A DNA stretch of 64,000 nt, taken from JASHPR01 sp963808705. GTDB lineage: Bacteria > Actinomycetota > Actinomycetes > Streptosporangiales > Streptosporangiaceae. The notes under the pieces are model-generated. The model had not been told where the DNA came from and did no database searches. It worked only from the letters and a program-made list of their open reading frames with translations. The translations under genes were made by a program, and so were the position numbers. Numbering within the stretch: the stretch's first letter is position 1; each line of letters starts with the position of its first letter. The stretch is from assembly GCA_963808705.1 (NCBI GenBank), contig CAWEHB010000016.1, positions 682,001 through 746,000 of the forward strand, given 5' to 3'. Below, in pieces: positions 1 to 8,266 of the stretch.

Positions 1-297
1 GCGGCCGAACCGTTCCCGGCACAGTTCGGGCAGGCTGCGGCCGGTGGACAGCCCGGCCTTGGAGGTGAGGTACTGCACCAGGACGGCCATCAGGCTGGCC
101 ATCACGATGACCCACGCCAGCTCGTAGCCGTGCTCGGCGCCGCCGGCGAAGTTGGTGGCGAAGTTCCCCGGGTCGACGTAGGCGACCGAGGCCACGAACG
201 CCGGGCCCAGCAGGCCCGCCGCCGCGCGGATCCGGCCCCGCGCCTGCACCTGCTCCAGCGTGACCTGGCCGCGGGCCGCGGCCGCGGTGGCGGTCAC
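1..297 (-). CDS. mntH: Nramp-family divalent metal transporter (MntH-like), N-terminal part
   Basis: The 99 visible codons encode the N-terminus of a proton-coupled Mn2+/Fe2+ importer of the Nramp family in the cytoplasmic membrane. A short cytoplasmic tail is followed by the first membrane span carrying the diagnostic DPGN motif (VAYVDPGNFATNFAGG), whose Asp and Asn ligate the metal in characterised Nramp proteins. A second hydrophobic span follows. The gene runs off the left edge of the window. The start is GTG at 295-297, which overlaps the TGA of the upstream regulator as GTGA, so translation is probably coupled. Together they form a metal-import operon controlled by a DtxR-type repressor. 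Confidence 0.85.
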   Translation of the reverse strand, partial: MTATAAAARGQVTLEQVQARGRIRAAAGLLGPAFVASVAYVDPGNFATNFAGGAEHGYELAWVIVMASLMAVLVQYLTSKAGLSTGRSLPELCRERFGR

Positions 298-992
298 GGC
301 TGCACCACGCCGTGCACGAGACGGGCCAGCGGGATTCCCATGGCGTGGCGCTGGCCGCCGGCCTCGACCCACAGCGGCCCGCCGAACGGCTCCCGCTCCA
401 GCACCCGTAGCACGACCCCGGGCCGCACGCCCAGGCTGGCCAGATACTGCAGGGCGGCGCTGTCCTCGTCGCTGACCCGGTCCACCCGGAACAACGCACC
501 CGCGGCCACGCCAGCCAGCGCCGGCGGCCAGTCCTCGACATGATCGCCCGAGGGCTGCGGGATCGGGTCGCCGTGCGGATCCCGCCGCGGATGCCCCAGC
601 GCCGCGTCGATCCGGTCGACCAGCAGGTCGCTGACCGCGTGCTGCAGCGCTTCGGCCTCGTCGTGCACCTCATCCCAGCTCATCGCGGCGGCCCGCACCA
701 GGAAGGTCTCGATCAGCCGGTGCCGCCGGACCATGTCCCGGGCATGACACTGGCCGTGCTCGCTCAGCGCGATGCCGCCGCCGCCCGAGGCGGCCAGCAA
801 GCCCGCCGCGGCCAGCCGGCGCAGCATCGCCGACACCGAGGGCGGGGCGACTCCCAGCCGGGCCGCCACATCACCGGTCAAGACGGGCGGGGCCTTGAAG
901 CTCAGCAGGTAGATGACCCGCAGGTATTTCCCCATCGCCTCCGAACGCGCCGCATCACAGCACCAGGACCCGCGCCCGGCCGATGCCATCAT
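294..992 (-). CDS. DtxR/MntR-family metal-dependent transcriptional repressor
   Basis: A cytoplasmic metal-sensing repressor of 232 residues, the usual length of long DtxR/IdeR/MntR proteins. The N-terminal winged helix (about residues 20-80, YLRVIYLLSFKAPPVLTGDV onward) matches the DtxR DNA-binding domain. A dimerisation/metal-binding domain rich in His, Glu and Asp follows (about 80-150), then an FeoA/SH3-like C-terminal domain (VRPGVVLRVLEREPFGGPLWVE). The gene precedes and overlaps an Nramp transporter by 4 bp, so Mn2+ or Fe2+ is the likely signal. The ATG at 990-992 has no Shine-Dalgarno sequence, but a TAGATT -10 element (999-1004) lies 7 nt upstream, which suggests a leaderless transcript. 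Whether it is MntR-like or IdeR-like cannot be decided from sequence alone. Confidence 0.88.
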   Translation of the reverse strand: MMASAGRGSWCCDAARSEAMGKYLRVIYLLSFKAPPVLTGDVAARLGVAPPSVSAMLRRLAAAGLLAASGGGGIALSEHGQCHARDMVRRHRLIETFLVRAAAMSWDEVHDEAEALQHAVSDLLVDRIDAALGHPRRDPHGDPIPQPSGDHVEDWPPALAGVAAGALFRVDRVSDEDSAALQYLASLGVRPGVVLRVLEREPFGGPLWVEAGGQRHAMGIPLARLVHGVVQP

Positions 993-1024
993 GCGGGCAA
1001 TCTAAACACGCCTGGAAGCCACCT

Positions 1025-1051
1025 CTAATCCCACAATTAGACATGCCTAAT
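1025..1051. promoter_or_regulatory. Probable DtxR/MntR operator upstream of the repressor-transporter operon
   Basis: Positions 1036-1051 form a near-perfect 16-bp palindrome, ATTAG-ACATGC-CTAAT (14 of 16 positions symmetric). An additional CTAAT half-site sits at 1025-1029 with the same 6-bp spacing. TTAG/CTAA half-sites are typical of DtxR-, IdeR- and MntR-type boxes. The site lies about 45 bp upstream of the repressor start, where the -35 region of its promoter should be, so autoregulation together with control of the transporter is likely. Confidence 0.7.
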
Positions 1052-1131
1052 CACCGACCCGGGCCCCGTTCCGGCCCGCGGCGCGGCGGCGCGGGCTGAC
1101 CCCCGCCGGCGCTGCGGACACCTGCCCTGGA

Positions 1132-1350
1132 TCAGCAGCAGCCATTCCCCCCGCCAGGCGCCGCGGCCCGCGGCAGCCGCTGCTTGGCCGGGCCAAGCAG
1201 CGGCATCCCTGCCATGCTCAGCGCGGTCACCACGATGCCCGCGGTGCTGGCTCCCGGCCGGTGGCCGGCGAGCAGGCCATGCACCGAATCGGCGGCGACG
1301 TATGGCGCAAGCAGCCAGCGCAACCGCGAGGCGCGAGACCCGATTGTCGC
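1132..1350 (-). pseudogene. Remnant of a CDF-like cation transporter (C-terminal part)
   Basis: The minus-strand frame reads RWLLAPYVAADSVHGLLAGH then STAGIVVTALSMAGMPLLGP and ends in GGNGCC. This resembles the last membrane spans of the short cation-diffusion-facilitator-like transporters common in actinobacteria. The preceding part of the frame is out of register with any such protein, and no start is available, so this is a decayed 3' remnant. It directly abuts a beta-glucosidase remnant. Confidence 0.45.
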
Positions 1351-1387
1351 CGGGTCTCCCGCTCCGGCCTGTGCGGAATCGGTCAGC

Positions 1388-1540
1388 TCACGGTGACTGG
1401 GCGTGCAAGCCGTCGGCTGAGCTGTCGCCGACCCGCACGTCGACGCTGCCGGGCTCGACGGCGAACTGTCCCTGGTTGTTGCAGAAGCTGAGGTTCGCCG
1501 ACCCCAGGGTGAAGGTGACTGCCTGGGTCTGCCAGCCCCG
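1388..1540 (-). pseudogene. Remnant of a GH3 beta-glucosidase (C-terminal Fn3-like domain)
   Basis: The frame contains VTFTLGSANLSFCNNQGQFA followed by VEPGSVDVRVGDSSAD. This pattern belongs to the fibronectin-III-like C-terminal domain of family 3 beta-glucosidases (typically FTL-prDLSFwd-g-wvvEPG-f-v-vG-SS). Only about 45 recognisable residues survive. There is no catalytic domain upstream, so the gene is a fragment. Confidence 0.5.
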
Positions 1541-1819
1541 CCATGCGCAGCACGTCCGTGGTGGACACGCTGCGGCAGGCGATCGCACCTCGTGGGACAG
1601 CTCAAGGTTCGCTAGCAGCCAGCCGCCGCTGACATGGGACATGCGGCTTCCTCGGCCGCTTCGAAAATGGCGTCCATGACGCGCAGGCGGCCGGCCGGGG
1701 CGGCGCCGGGTGCTGTCGGTCACTGTGCTCGTCTCCCAGCCCTGAAACCCACCGGCCGCCGTGGCACCCAGGCGTAGGCGCCGCCCGCCGGCCGGGCGGG
1801 CGGGCGCCGGGATCGTGAT

Positions 1820-2161
1820 CTACCGGCCCGACATGCTGTGGTCCTGCACCAGGGCCGGGGCGTTGCCGTCGGGGCCCTGGTCAGCGGTGGGCGGCTCGTC
1901 GTAGGCCATGGGCTGGTCAGGGCGGACCCAGCGGCGCAGGCGGTCCCGCGGGGCGGCGCGCGCGACTTGGGGCAGCAGCAGGCCGAGCCCGCCCGCGAGG
2001 ATCAGGATCACGCCCACGATGTGCACGTTCAGGCCGTGCGGGGAACCACCCGCGAGGGCGAACCGCAAGACCGCGCCAGAAGTGATGAGGAAGATGCCCG
2101 TACCGGTGCGCATCGCGCGCCGTCCGCCTGCCGGCGGCCGGGGCCCGGTGGCCCTGCTCAT
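1820..2161 (-). CDS. Small two-span membrane protein, DUF6458-like
   Basis: A 113-residue protein whose core (MRTGTGIFLITSGAVLRFAL, then NVHIVGVILILAGGLGLLLP) matches the compact two-helix layout of DUF6458 proteins of actinobacteria. A polar C-terminal tail follows. The ATG at 2159-2161 overlaps the stop of the upstream glsB-like gene by 4 nt (ATGA). The internal ATG at 2113 would give the usual family N-terminus and is an alternative start. The function is unknown. The company it keeps (GlsB and LapA homologues) points to an envelope-stress role by inference only. Confidence 0.7.
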   Translation of the reverse strand: MSRATGPRPPAGGRRAMRTGTGIFLITSGAVLRFALAGGSPHGLNVHIVGVILILAGGLGLLLPQVARAAPRDRLRRWVRPDQPMAYDEPPTADQGPDGNAPALVQDHSMSGR

Positions 2162-2439
2162 CGGTGTGCCATCCGGTGGCCGGCCCGCCCGGTGATCAGG
2201 CGGGAGGCCAGGAGCAGGACGGCCGCGCCGGCGATGGCGGTGAGCCAGGTGGACAGGTTGAAGAAGCCCTGCAGGGTGTGGACGTGGAACAGCCTGGTGG
2301 CCGCCCAGCCGCCGCCCAGCGCCCCGGCGATGCCGATCACGCAGGTCAGGATGAGGCCTTGTGATCTTTTGCCGGGGATCAGCATGTTGGCGGCCAGGCC
2401 TGCGGCGAGGCCGAGAATGATCCAGGCGATGATGCCCAT
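2158..2439 (-). CDS. GlsB/YeaQ/YmgE-family stress-response membrane protein
   Basis: A 93-residue protein with three predicted spans and the Gly-rich family pattern MGIIAWIILGLAAGLAANML then PGKRSQGLILTCVIGIAGAL. It belongs to the transglycosylase-associated (GlsB/YeaQ/YmgE) family, which is linked to general and envelope stress, although the biochemistry is not known. An AAGGAG ribosome-binding site lies 8 nt upstream of the ATG. It is translationally coupled to the downstream DUF6458-like gene. Confidence 0.85.
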   Translation of the reverse strand: MGIIAWIILGLAAGLAANMLIPGKRSQGLILTCVIGIAGALGGGWAATRLFHVHTLQGFFNLSTWLTAIAGAAVLLLASRLITGRAGHRMAHR

Positions 2440-2577
2440 AACTGGCTCCTTAGTCAGTGACGTGTGCGGGGTAGGCGGTGGCCGGCGGTGCGGGGCAGAT
2501 CACCGTGGCAGAGGTGCCGGCGCTTCGGCCCTGCGGCGTATCGCCTGGGCATCGGAGGGGGCGGTCATCTCGGCTGG

Positions 2578-2949
2578 TTAGCCGGCCGGGGCCTTGCGCC
2601 GGTCGCGTCGCATCATCCGCCGCAGCTGGGTGATCCGCGCGGTTCCCGCGGCGACCATCACCAGGGCGCCCGCGACGGCGGCCAGGAGCAGCGCCACGGC
2701 CAGGGGCAGCACGAGGTGAACGCCCAGGAAGCTGATGTTCACCGCGTGCGGGTTCTGGATGATGAAGATCACCACCACGATGAGGGCGGCGAAGCCCGCG
2801 ATCAGCCCGGTGCGCATGCCGCTGATCCGGGTATGCCCCCGTCCGCTCGGGGGCGCCTGCGGCGGGGGCGCGGGCGGCGGGCTGGAGCCGTTAGCCGAGG
2901 GGGGCGGCAGCGTGCTGGTGGTGCCGGGCGGTGCCGCTGGCTCGGTCAT
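2578..2949 (-). CDS. LapA-like (DUF1049) membrane protein
   Basis: A 123-residue protein with a Pro/Ser-rich cytoplasmic leader (residues 1-40). Two hydrophobic helices follow, around GLIAGFAALIVVVIFIIQNP and VLPLAVALLLAAVAGALVMV, then a basic tail (RRMMRRDRRK). The FIIQNPHAVNISFLG stretch is the hallmark of LapA/DUF1049 proteins. In actinobacteria these are small membrane proteins of unknown role. It lies in the same orientation as the GlsB and DUF6458 genes but 138 bp upstream of them, so it is probably a separate unit of the same cluster. Confidence 0.8.
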   Translation of the reverse strand: MTEPAAPPGTTSTLPPPSANGSSPPPAPPPQAPPSGRGHTRISGMRTGLIAGFAALIVVVIFIIQNPHAVNISFLGVHLVLPLAVALLLAAVAGALVMVAAGTARITQLRRMMRRDRRKAPAG

Positions 2950-3129
2950 GGCGTTACTTCCCTACTTCTCTCACGAGTGGGACCGGGTCGCTGGGGCCGT
3001 GGCCGGTTTCCTTGGCGGGCCCGGGCACTCTGGTGCCTTCGGCAGCTGTTTCCCGGTGTCTGCCCTCAGCCTACGTTGGAAACGAAAAACTAGCAATATT
3101 TTTCTAGAAACTATGGCAAGTAATCGAGA

Positions 3130-3350
3130 GTGGCGAGCTGGAGTTTCCTGACCAGTCACGCCCGGGTGCCGCTGTGCATCGCCCGCGACCCGGGCGCGCG
3201 GCTGCGCGACATCGAGGCCAGCGCAGGCATCACCGACCGCAGCGCCGGCGGCCCCGTCACCGGCGCGGCCGAGGCCGGCTACATCGTGAAGCACAAAGAC
3301 AGCCGCCGCAACCGCTACCAGATCCCGACACTCCCGCTGCCTGGCCCAGG
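3130..3350 (+). pseudogene. Truncated winged-helix (MarR/ArsR-like) regulator
   Basis: The frame from the GTG at 3130 reads SWSFLTSHARVPLCIARDPG, then a helix-turn-helix (LRDIEASAGITDRSAGGPVT), then AGYIVKHKDSRRNRYQI. This matches the first ~65 residues of a small actinobacterial winged-helix regulator family of about 110-120 residues. After PLPGPG the frame carries no recognisable C-terminal part. A substitution of the usual Tyr in the recognition helix (RSAGG for RSAYG) is also seen. It is probably a broken gene. Confidence 0.5.
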
Positions 3351-3719
3351 GTCTCCTCGCGCTTCGAGCGTTAGCAACTTGGATGACAACTCCATAGTGC
3401 GGGGCTGGCGGATGGCAGGACGCGAAGGTCGTATCCCTCAGCCACGGCAGCCTCGGACACCACGGCCGCGAAGAACAGCCGGGGGCCGCCTGCCAGGCGA
3501 TTGGGCCGATGTGTGGTGGGGTAGTTGGTGTGCCAGTCGCGGGCCGTCTGGGCGGGTTTCAGCGGAAGCACCGGTGGGCCGGATTCCCGCTGGCGGTGTT
3601 GTACAGGTTCGGGCACCGTGGCCGGCGCGGTGCGCCGAGCCCGGAAGATGCTGCCCGCCGCCTCATCGAGCCGGTCCGGCGAGCACCCCGGCAGTACGAG
3701 TCACCACCAGGAGGTGGTC
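3351..3719. other. Gap without a recognisable gene
   Basis: I see no gene with family similarity on either strand between the broken winged-helix gene and the VOC gene. The sequence keeps high GC. It probably holds the decayed end of the regulator and the promoter of the VOC gene. Confidence 0.4.
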
Positions 3720-4799
3720 ATGTCCATCGCCGGCCCTGTTTCACGCCGTGACGGTACCTCGATGAGGGAATCACGCCTCATCTGCGGCATCGATCAGGTC
3801 TGCGTGGTTGTGCGCGATTTGGATGGAGCCCTGGAAACGATGACCGCGAAGGCCGGTATCGGGCCGTTCAAGACCTGGACGCTGCAATCGCCATGGGTGT
3901 GGCATACCACCTATCGCGGCCGGCGCGTTCGGTGGTCGATGCGCCTGGGGCTGGCATACGTCGGGGGGATCCAGTGGGAGGTGATCCAGCCAGCGAACGG
4001 GCCTACCCTGTACGGCGACTACATCGGCCGGTACGGCGATGGCCTGCATCACCTGCTCATCTCCCCGCGCGGTTCCCGGCACCACGCCCTGGCCCGGCTG
4101 GCGGCACACGGTGCCGCGCACGCGCAAAGCGCCGTCGTGCTGAAGGCGGCCCAGGTCGGCCCGGTCCCGCTGGCCATTCCGTCCGCGCTGGCCCCCCTGG
4201 CCGGCGCCCGGTTCGGCTATGCCGACACCTTCGATGACCTGGGCGCCTATCTCGAGCTGGTGAGCTACCCCTTCGGCCTGCCCGGCCGGCTCGCCACCCG
4301 GCTCGGCAAGCCGGACCGGTGGGTGCCGGCCGGCTGTCGCAGCTTTAGCGCGCCGCTGGAGGGCGCCCTGTTCGAGGACGTCGTGTCCGCCGGCTTCGTC
4401 GTGCCCAGCGCACGTGCGGCCGCCGCAACATGGAGCAGGCTGGCCCCCGCCGGGCCGTGGCGCTTCTTCCCCGGCAGCCTCGGGGTGAACACAGTAGCCA
4501 GGGCACTGGCCGGTTCCGTCGTCATCGAGCTCGTCGAGCCGGCTGACCACACCGCCGGGTTCGGTACGCTCAGCACCGCCAGCCCGTGCTTCAGCTACGT
4601 CGGCATGCGCCCGCGCGGCGGTATCGACGTGGCCGCCGCCAAGCTTGAAGACCTGGGCTGCGCCACCCTCGTCCGGGGTCACCTCGCCGGTCACGATGTA
4701 GCCCTGGTGGATGCCCGCCGGGCCACCCTGACCCACGTGAGCCTGGTCGACGCCAGCGCCCGGGAACTGTACGCGCAGCCCGCCGCCTCCCAGCGGTAA
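3720..4799 (+). CDS. Two-domain VOC (glyoxalase/epimerase-fold) protein
   Basis: A 359-residue protein. The first half starts with CGIDQVCVVVRDLDGALETM, the typical first strand-helix of methylmalonyl-CoA-epimerase/glyoxalase-like VOC domains. It contains a candidate metal ligand in GDGLHHLLIS and an acidic one in YLELVSYP. The second half repeats a degenerate VOC fold (residues ~190-345, VIELVEP, THVSLVD). The substrate is unknown. The ATG at 3720 is chosen over upstream starts because AGGAGG is 5 nt upstream (3709-3714). The gene stands alone, with remnants on its left and a repeat protein on the opposite strand. Confidence 0.75.
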   Translation: MSIAGPVSRRDGTSMRESRLICGIDQVCVVVRDLDGALETMTAKAGIGPFKTWTLQSPWVWHTTYRGRRVRWSMRLGLAYVGGIQWEVIQPANGPTLYGDYIGRYGDGLHHLLISPRGSRHHALARLAAHGAAHAQSAVVLKAAQVGPVPLAIPSALAPLAGARFGYADTFDDLGAYLELVSYPFGLPGRLATRLGKPDRWVPAGCRSFSAPLEGALFEDVVSAGFVVPSARAAAATWSRLAPAGPWRFFPGSLGVNTVARALAGSVVIELVEPADHTAGFGTLSTASPCFSYVGMRPRGGIDVAAAKLEDLGCATLVRGHLAGHDVALVDARRATLTHVSLVDASARELYAQPAASQR

Positions 4800-4951
4800 C
4801 CCGTCAGCGATCTTGCCTGGCAGAAGCTGGAGCAGCGGAGCGCGGCACCAGAGGGTGCTCCAGAGGAGGGATCGGGCACGTACGAGGGGACGACCATTCC
4901 TGCGAGTGATCTTCATCCGGTGTTTACGGAGTCCGGGCCTGAAGGGAGGTG

Positions 4952-5938
4952 TTAGCCCCCCTGGCCTGGATCGTCGTGGCCGTGGGGCAGGCTGTTCTGC
5001 TGGGCGCGGGCCGTCGCGTCGTCCGCGCGGGCGGTCTTCGCCCGGGCCGTCTCATCCGCGCGGGCGGTCTTCGCCCGGGCCGTCTCATCCGCGCGGGCGG
5101 TCTTCGCCCGGGCCGTCTCGTCTGCGCGGGCCGTCGCGTCGTCCGCGCGGGCGGTCTTCGCCCGGGCCGTCTCATCCGCGCGGGCCGTCTTCGCCCGGGC
5201 CGTCTCGTCTGCGCGGGCCGTCGCGTCGTCCGCGCGGGCGGTCTTCGCCCGGGCCGTCTCATCCGCGCGGGCCCTCTCCGAGCGGGTCGCCTCGTCCGCG
5301 CGGGCGGTCTTCGCCCGGGCCGTCTCATCCGCGCGGGCCGTCTTCGCCCGGGTCGTCTCGTCTGCGCGGGCCGTCGCGTCGTCCGCGCGGGCGGTCTTCG
5401 CCCGGGTCGTTTCGTCCGCGTGGGCCGTCTTTGCGCGGGTCGTCTCGTCCGCGCGGGCCCTCTCCGAGCGGGTCGTCTCGTCCGCGCGGGCCCTCTCCGA
5501 GCGGGCTGTCTCGTCCGCGCGGGCCGTCTCCGAGCGGGCCGTCTCATCCGCGTGGGCCCTCTCCGAGCGGGCCGTCTCATCCGCGCGCGCCCTCTCCGAG
5601 CGGGCGGTCTCGGCTTGGGCACTCTCGCGCTGGCCGATCAGGTCACGGTCCTGGCTGACGGCTGCCTGTCCGCGGGGCTGTTTCAGTTCGCGACGTGCGG
5701 CGCGGCCGCGGCGTGAGGTCCGGCGTGCACCGGCCAGCAGCAGGCCCAGCCCGAGTATGGCGGCTGCCCCGACCACGATGCCGTAGAGGAACAGCGCGCC
5801 GGTGGAACCGGTCACGTGGTAGCCGAACACCGAGAAGCCGTGGGTCAGCGCGTGCCCGCTGCCGACGTTGTTGAACACCCCCGCCACGCCCACGACCACC
5901 GCGGCGACCAGGATGATGAGGCCGAGAACGACAAACAT
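4952..5938 (-). CDS. Two-span membrane protein with long hendecad/heptad repeat tail
   Basis: A 328-residue protein. Residues ~1-75 form two membrane helices (VVLGLIILVAAVVVGVAGVF and LFLYGIVVGAAAILGLGLLL). A basic linker (RRTSRRGRAARRELK) follows, then about 204 residues of near-perfect tandem repeats: sixteen 11-residue units of the ADETARAKTAR type interrupted by four 7-residue ADDATAR units. Eleven- and seven-residue periods both preserve helical phase, so the tail should be a long, highly charged, Ala-rich helix or coiled coil in the cytoplasm, reminiscent of group-3 LEA 11-mers. A GGGAGAG ribosome-binding site precedes the ATG. The N-terminal part resembles small actinobacterial stress membrane proteins. 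Function unknown. Confidence 0.75.
   Translation of the reverse strand: MFVVLGLIILVAAVVVGVAGVFNNVGSGHALTHGFSVFGYHVTGSTGALFLYGIVVGAAAILGLGLLLAGARRTSRRGRAARRELKQPRGQAAVSQDRDLIGQRESAQAETARSERARADETARSERAHADETARSETARADETARSERARADETTRSERARADETTRAKTAHADETTRAKTARADDATARADETTRAKTARADETARAKTARADEATRSERARADETARAKTARADDATARADETARAKTARADETARAKTARADDATARADETARAKTARADETARAKTARADETARAKTARADDATARAQQNSLPHGHDDPGQGG
5006..5617 (-). repeat. Tandem array of 33-bp and 21-bp coding units
   Basis: The array encodes the repetitive tail of the membrane protein. Units of 33 bp (11 codons) and 21 bp (7 codons) alternate irregularly, and all keep the reading frame. Sequence divergence is greatest toward the membrane-proximal end (AKT versus SER variants) and near zero at the C-terminal end, which suggests recent expansion from that end. 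The long antisense frames over this array come from the repeat. Confidence 0.85.
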
Positions 5939-6103
5939 GACACTCTCCCAGTATTCGCCCTATACCCAGTCAACCCGGAGTTTGACTCAAGTCAACGCCG
6001 GGCCCGTACGTGGCCCGGCTCGATCCACGGCACGCCTCGCTCTGCCCCTGTACCGCTTCAAAACTACTCGCATGCTGTCTGACCTTCGGGTTCATGAGAT
6101 CAG

Positions 6104-6420
6104 TTACGCCGCCTGGTAGTACTCGCTGATCACGCCGCCGAGTACCTTCCGCCGCTGGACCGGCAGGTCCAGCGGAACCTCGGCCCGGCCGTCATGGTCG
6201 GGTGGTCGTGCTGGCGGGACTGGTGCGGCCGGTGCCGGTTGTAATGCCCGGCGTACTCGCCCAGGACCGATAGAAGGTGCCGTTCGCCGTAGATGAGCAT
6301 CCGGTGGGTGCACCCGGCTCGCGCGAAGCGATCACCGAAAATGTCGTCGACCTGATGCTGACCGGCATCGCCACCGAGCATGTCTAGAGCGCCGCACACG
6401 CGCCGTCGCCCGGTCCGTGG
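6104..6420 (-). pseudogene. IS transposase remnant (rve integrase, C-terminal part, frameshifted)
   Basis: One minus-strand frame reads GDRFARAGCTHRMLIYGERH then LLSVLGEYAGHYNRHRPHQS, the C-terminal end of the DDE integrase core found in many actinobacterial IS elements. The expected last residues (RRKVLGGVISEYYQAA, then stop) appear in a neighbouring frame near 6104-6160, so at least one frameshift separates them. The catalytic Asp residues of the core are missing upstream. No inverted repeats were identified. Confidence 0.6.
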
Positions 6421-6453
6421 GCCCCGCAAGCCATCGGCATAGCAAACCCGCAC

Positions 6454-6946
6454 TCGGTGCTACTGAATGAGGAAATCTCGTAGCCGTGGAGAGAATCCAA
6501 CGGGTTGGAGATCATCATCCTGGGCCAGTTCGACCTGCCACAGTGCAGTGCCGCATGCGATATCGGGACCGCAATGGGCTCCCGCAGCGTGAGCCAGAAC
6601 TGGATGATCTGCATGCGGCCATTCCCAGGGCCGACCTGGGTGTCAGCCGCTCCGATTCGGCGATCTGGCGTTACGCTTAGCCTGAAGTCGATCACGCTTA
6701 GTAACTCGCACTGGCCGGCATCCAGTATGCAAGTATCCGCCGACCTGGCGTGTGCTAGGTGACCGTGAGGACACCGCATGCGCGTCACCGAACCGATGAT
6801 TATGCGGAGGCGGCGCGAACTCACGCAGTAGTGCGAGAGGGGGCGGCCGCCCAACGGTTGAGGCTGATGCTGGGCCCCAGCATCGGGCTCCCGAGGTATT
6901 GCGGGGGCTCGTCAGCGTCGGTCCTGCAGGTTCCTAGGCTTGGCGT
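6454..6946. other. Gap without a recognisable gene
   Basis: This stretch lies between the IS remnant and the cyclase gene. Open frames exist on both strands, but none shows family similarity, a credible ribosome-binding site or consistent codon usage. It is probably decayed DNA left by the insertion element plus the promoter of the downstream gene. Confidence 0.35.
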
Positions 6947-8266
6947 GTGGCGACGCTGACGTTCCTGTTTACGGATATTGAGGGTTCGACATCGTTGTTG
7001 CGGCGCGTCGGTGAAGGCATGTACGGACAGCTGCTTGCCGATCATCACGCGCTGATCCGGTCAGTTCTGGCCGCGCACGAAGGCCGGGAGCTGAACACGC
7101 TGGGAGACGGGTTCTTCGCCGCGTTCTCCTCGCCGCGGGCGTGTGTGACGGCGGTGGTGCGGATGCAGCAGCTCCTTGAGGGCCATCCGTGGCCGGCTGG
7201 CGAGCGGGTGCGGGTCCGGATGGGCGTGCACACTGGCGAGGCGTCGGACACGGTTGTGGGCCCTGTGGGGTTGGACGTGCATAGGGCCGCGCGGATCGCG
7301 GCGGTCGCGTACGGCGGCCAGGTCCTGGTGTCTGAGACGGCGGCGGCGCTGGTACGGGATGTGCTACCGCCGGGCGCGGCGCTGATCGATCTGGGCAAGC
7401 ACCAGCTGAAGGACCTAGGGCGGCCGGAACAGATCTTCCAGGTGAGCGCCCCCGGCCTGCAAGCCGAGTTCCCGCCACTGCACACCCTGCACAGCCCGGC
7501 CGCCGCGGCGATGCGGACTTTGCCGCGCGATGTGGGCAGCTTTACCGGCCGCGAGCCCGAACTGGCGCGCCTGCTGGCCGAGGTGGCCGTGGGCCGCCCG
7601 CAAGTACGGGTCCGTGCCATCGACGGCATGGCGGGCATCGGCAAGACCAGCCTGGCAGTCCATGCCGCCCACCGGCTAGCCCCCGGCTTCCCAGACGGTC
7701 AGTTCTTCCTTCCATTGCATGCTCACACTCCCGGTCATCGGCCAGTCGACCCGGCGGATGCAATTGCCAGCTTGCTGATGACTGCCGGGGTTGCTACGCA
7801 GCAGATCCCGCACGGCCTGGAAGCCCGGGCGGGCCGGTGGCGCGACTACGTGGCTGGTAAGAAGATCTTGCTGCTCCTTGATGATGCAGCCGGTCACGAG
7901 CAGGTCCAGCCGCTGCTGCCCGGCACCGCTGACAGCCTGGTTCTCATCACCAGCCGCAGGCGCCTGACCGCGCTCGAAGATGTGGCCGTAATCAGCATGG
8001 ACGCGATGCGGCCCGACGAGGCCGTGATGCTCCTAACCCGCCTGGCTGGGCGTGCTGACCTGAACTCCGAAAGGGGTCCGGCCGCCGAGATCGCGCGGCT
8101 CTGCGGATACCTGCCGCTGGCGATCGGAATGATCGCCAGCCAGCTACGGCATCACCCGGCCAGAACCGCAGCCACATTGGCCGCCGAGATGGCCACGGCA
8201 AGCGACCGGCTGGCCGTCATGGAGGCCGAGAGTCTGTCGGTGGCGGCGGCGTTCGACCTGTCCTGA
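6947..8266 (+). pseudogene. Class III adenylate/guanylate cyclase with NB-ARC ATPase domain, C-terminally truncated
   Basis: Residues 1-165 are a class III nucleotidyl cyclase domain (TFLFTDIEGSTSLLRRVGEG, then NTLGDGFFAAF) with the two metal-binding Asp residues. Residues ~195-439 begin an NB-ARC/AAA-type STAND ATPase with a P-loop (IDGMAGIGKTSLAVHAA) and a Walker B-like stretch (KILLLLDDA). Related STAND proteins continue for several hundred residues of TPR-type repeats after the SVAAAFDLSY segment. Here the frame stops at VAAAFDLS, exactly where a toxin-antitoxin remnant begins on the other strand. A deletion has probably removed the sensor half. The cyclase domain itself looks intact. Confidence 0.7.

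Noticed and set aside
4949..5716. Long open frames on the plus strand and in other frames across the 33/21-bp repeat array
   Set aside because: They are by-products of the in-phase coding repeats of the minus-strand protein. They have Arg/Gly/Pro-only composition and no ribosome-binding site.
6384..6854. A 156-codon minus-strand frame upstream of the cyclase gene
   Set aside because: It has no family similarity, unusual codon use and no ribosome-binding site, and it partly overlaps the IS remnant.
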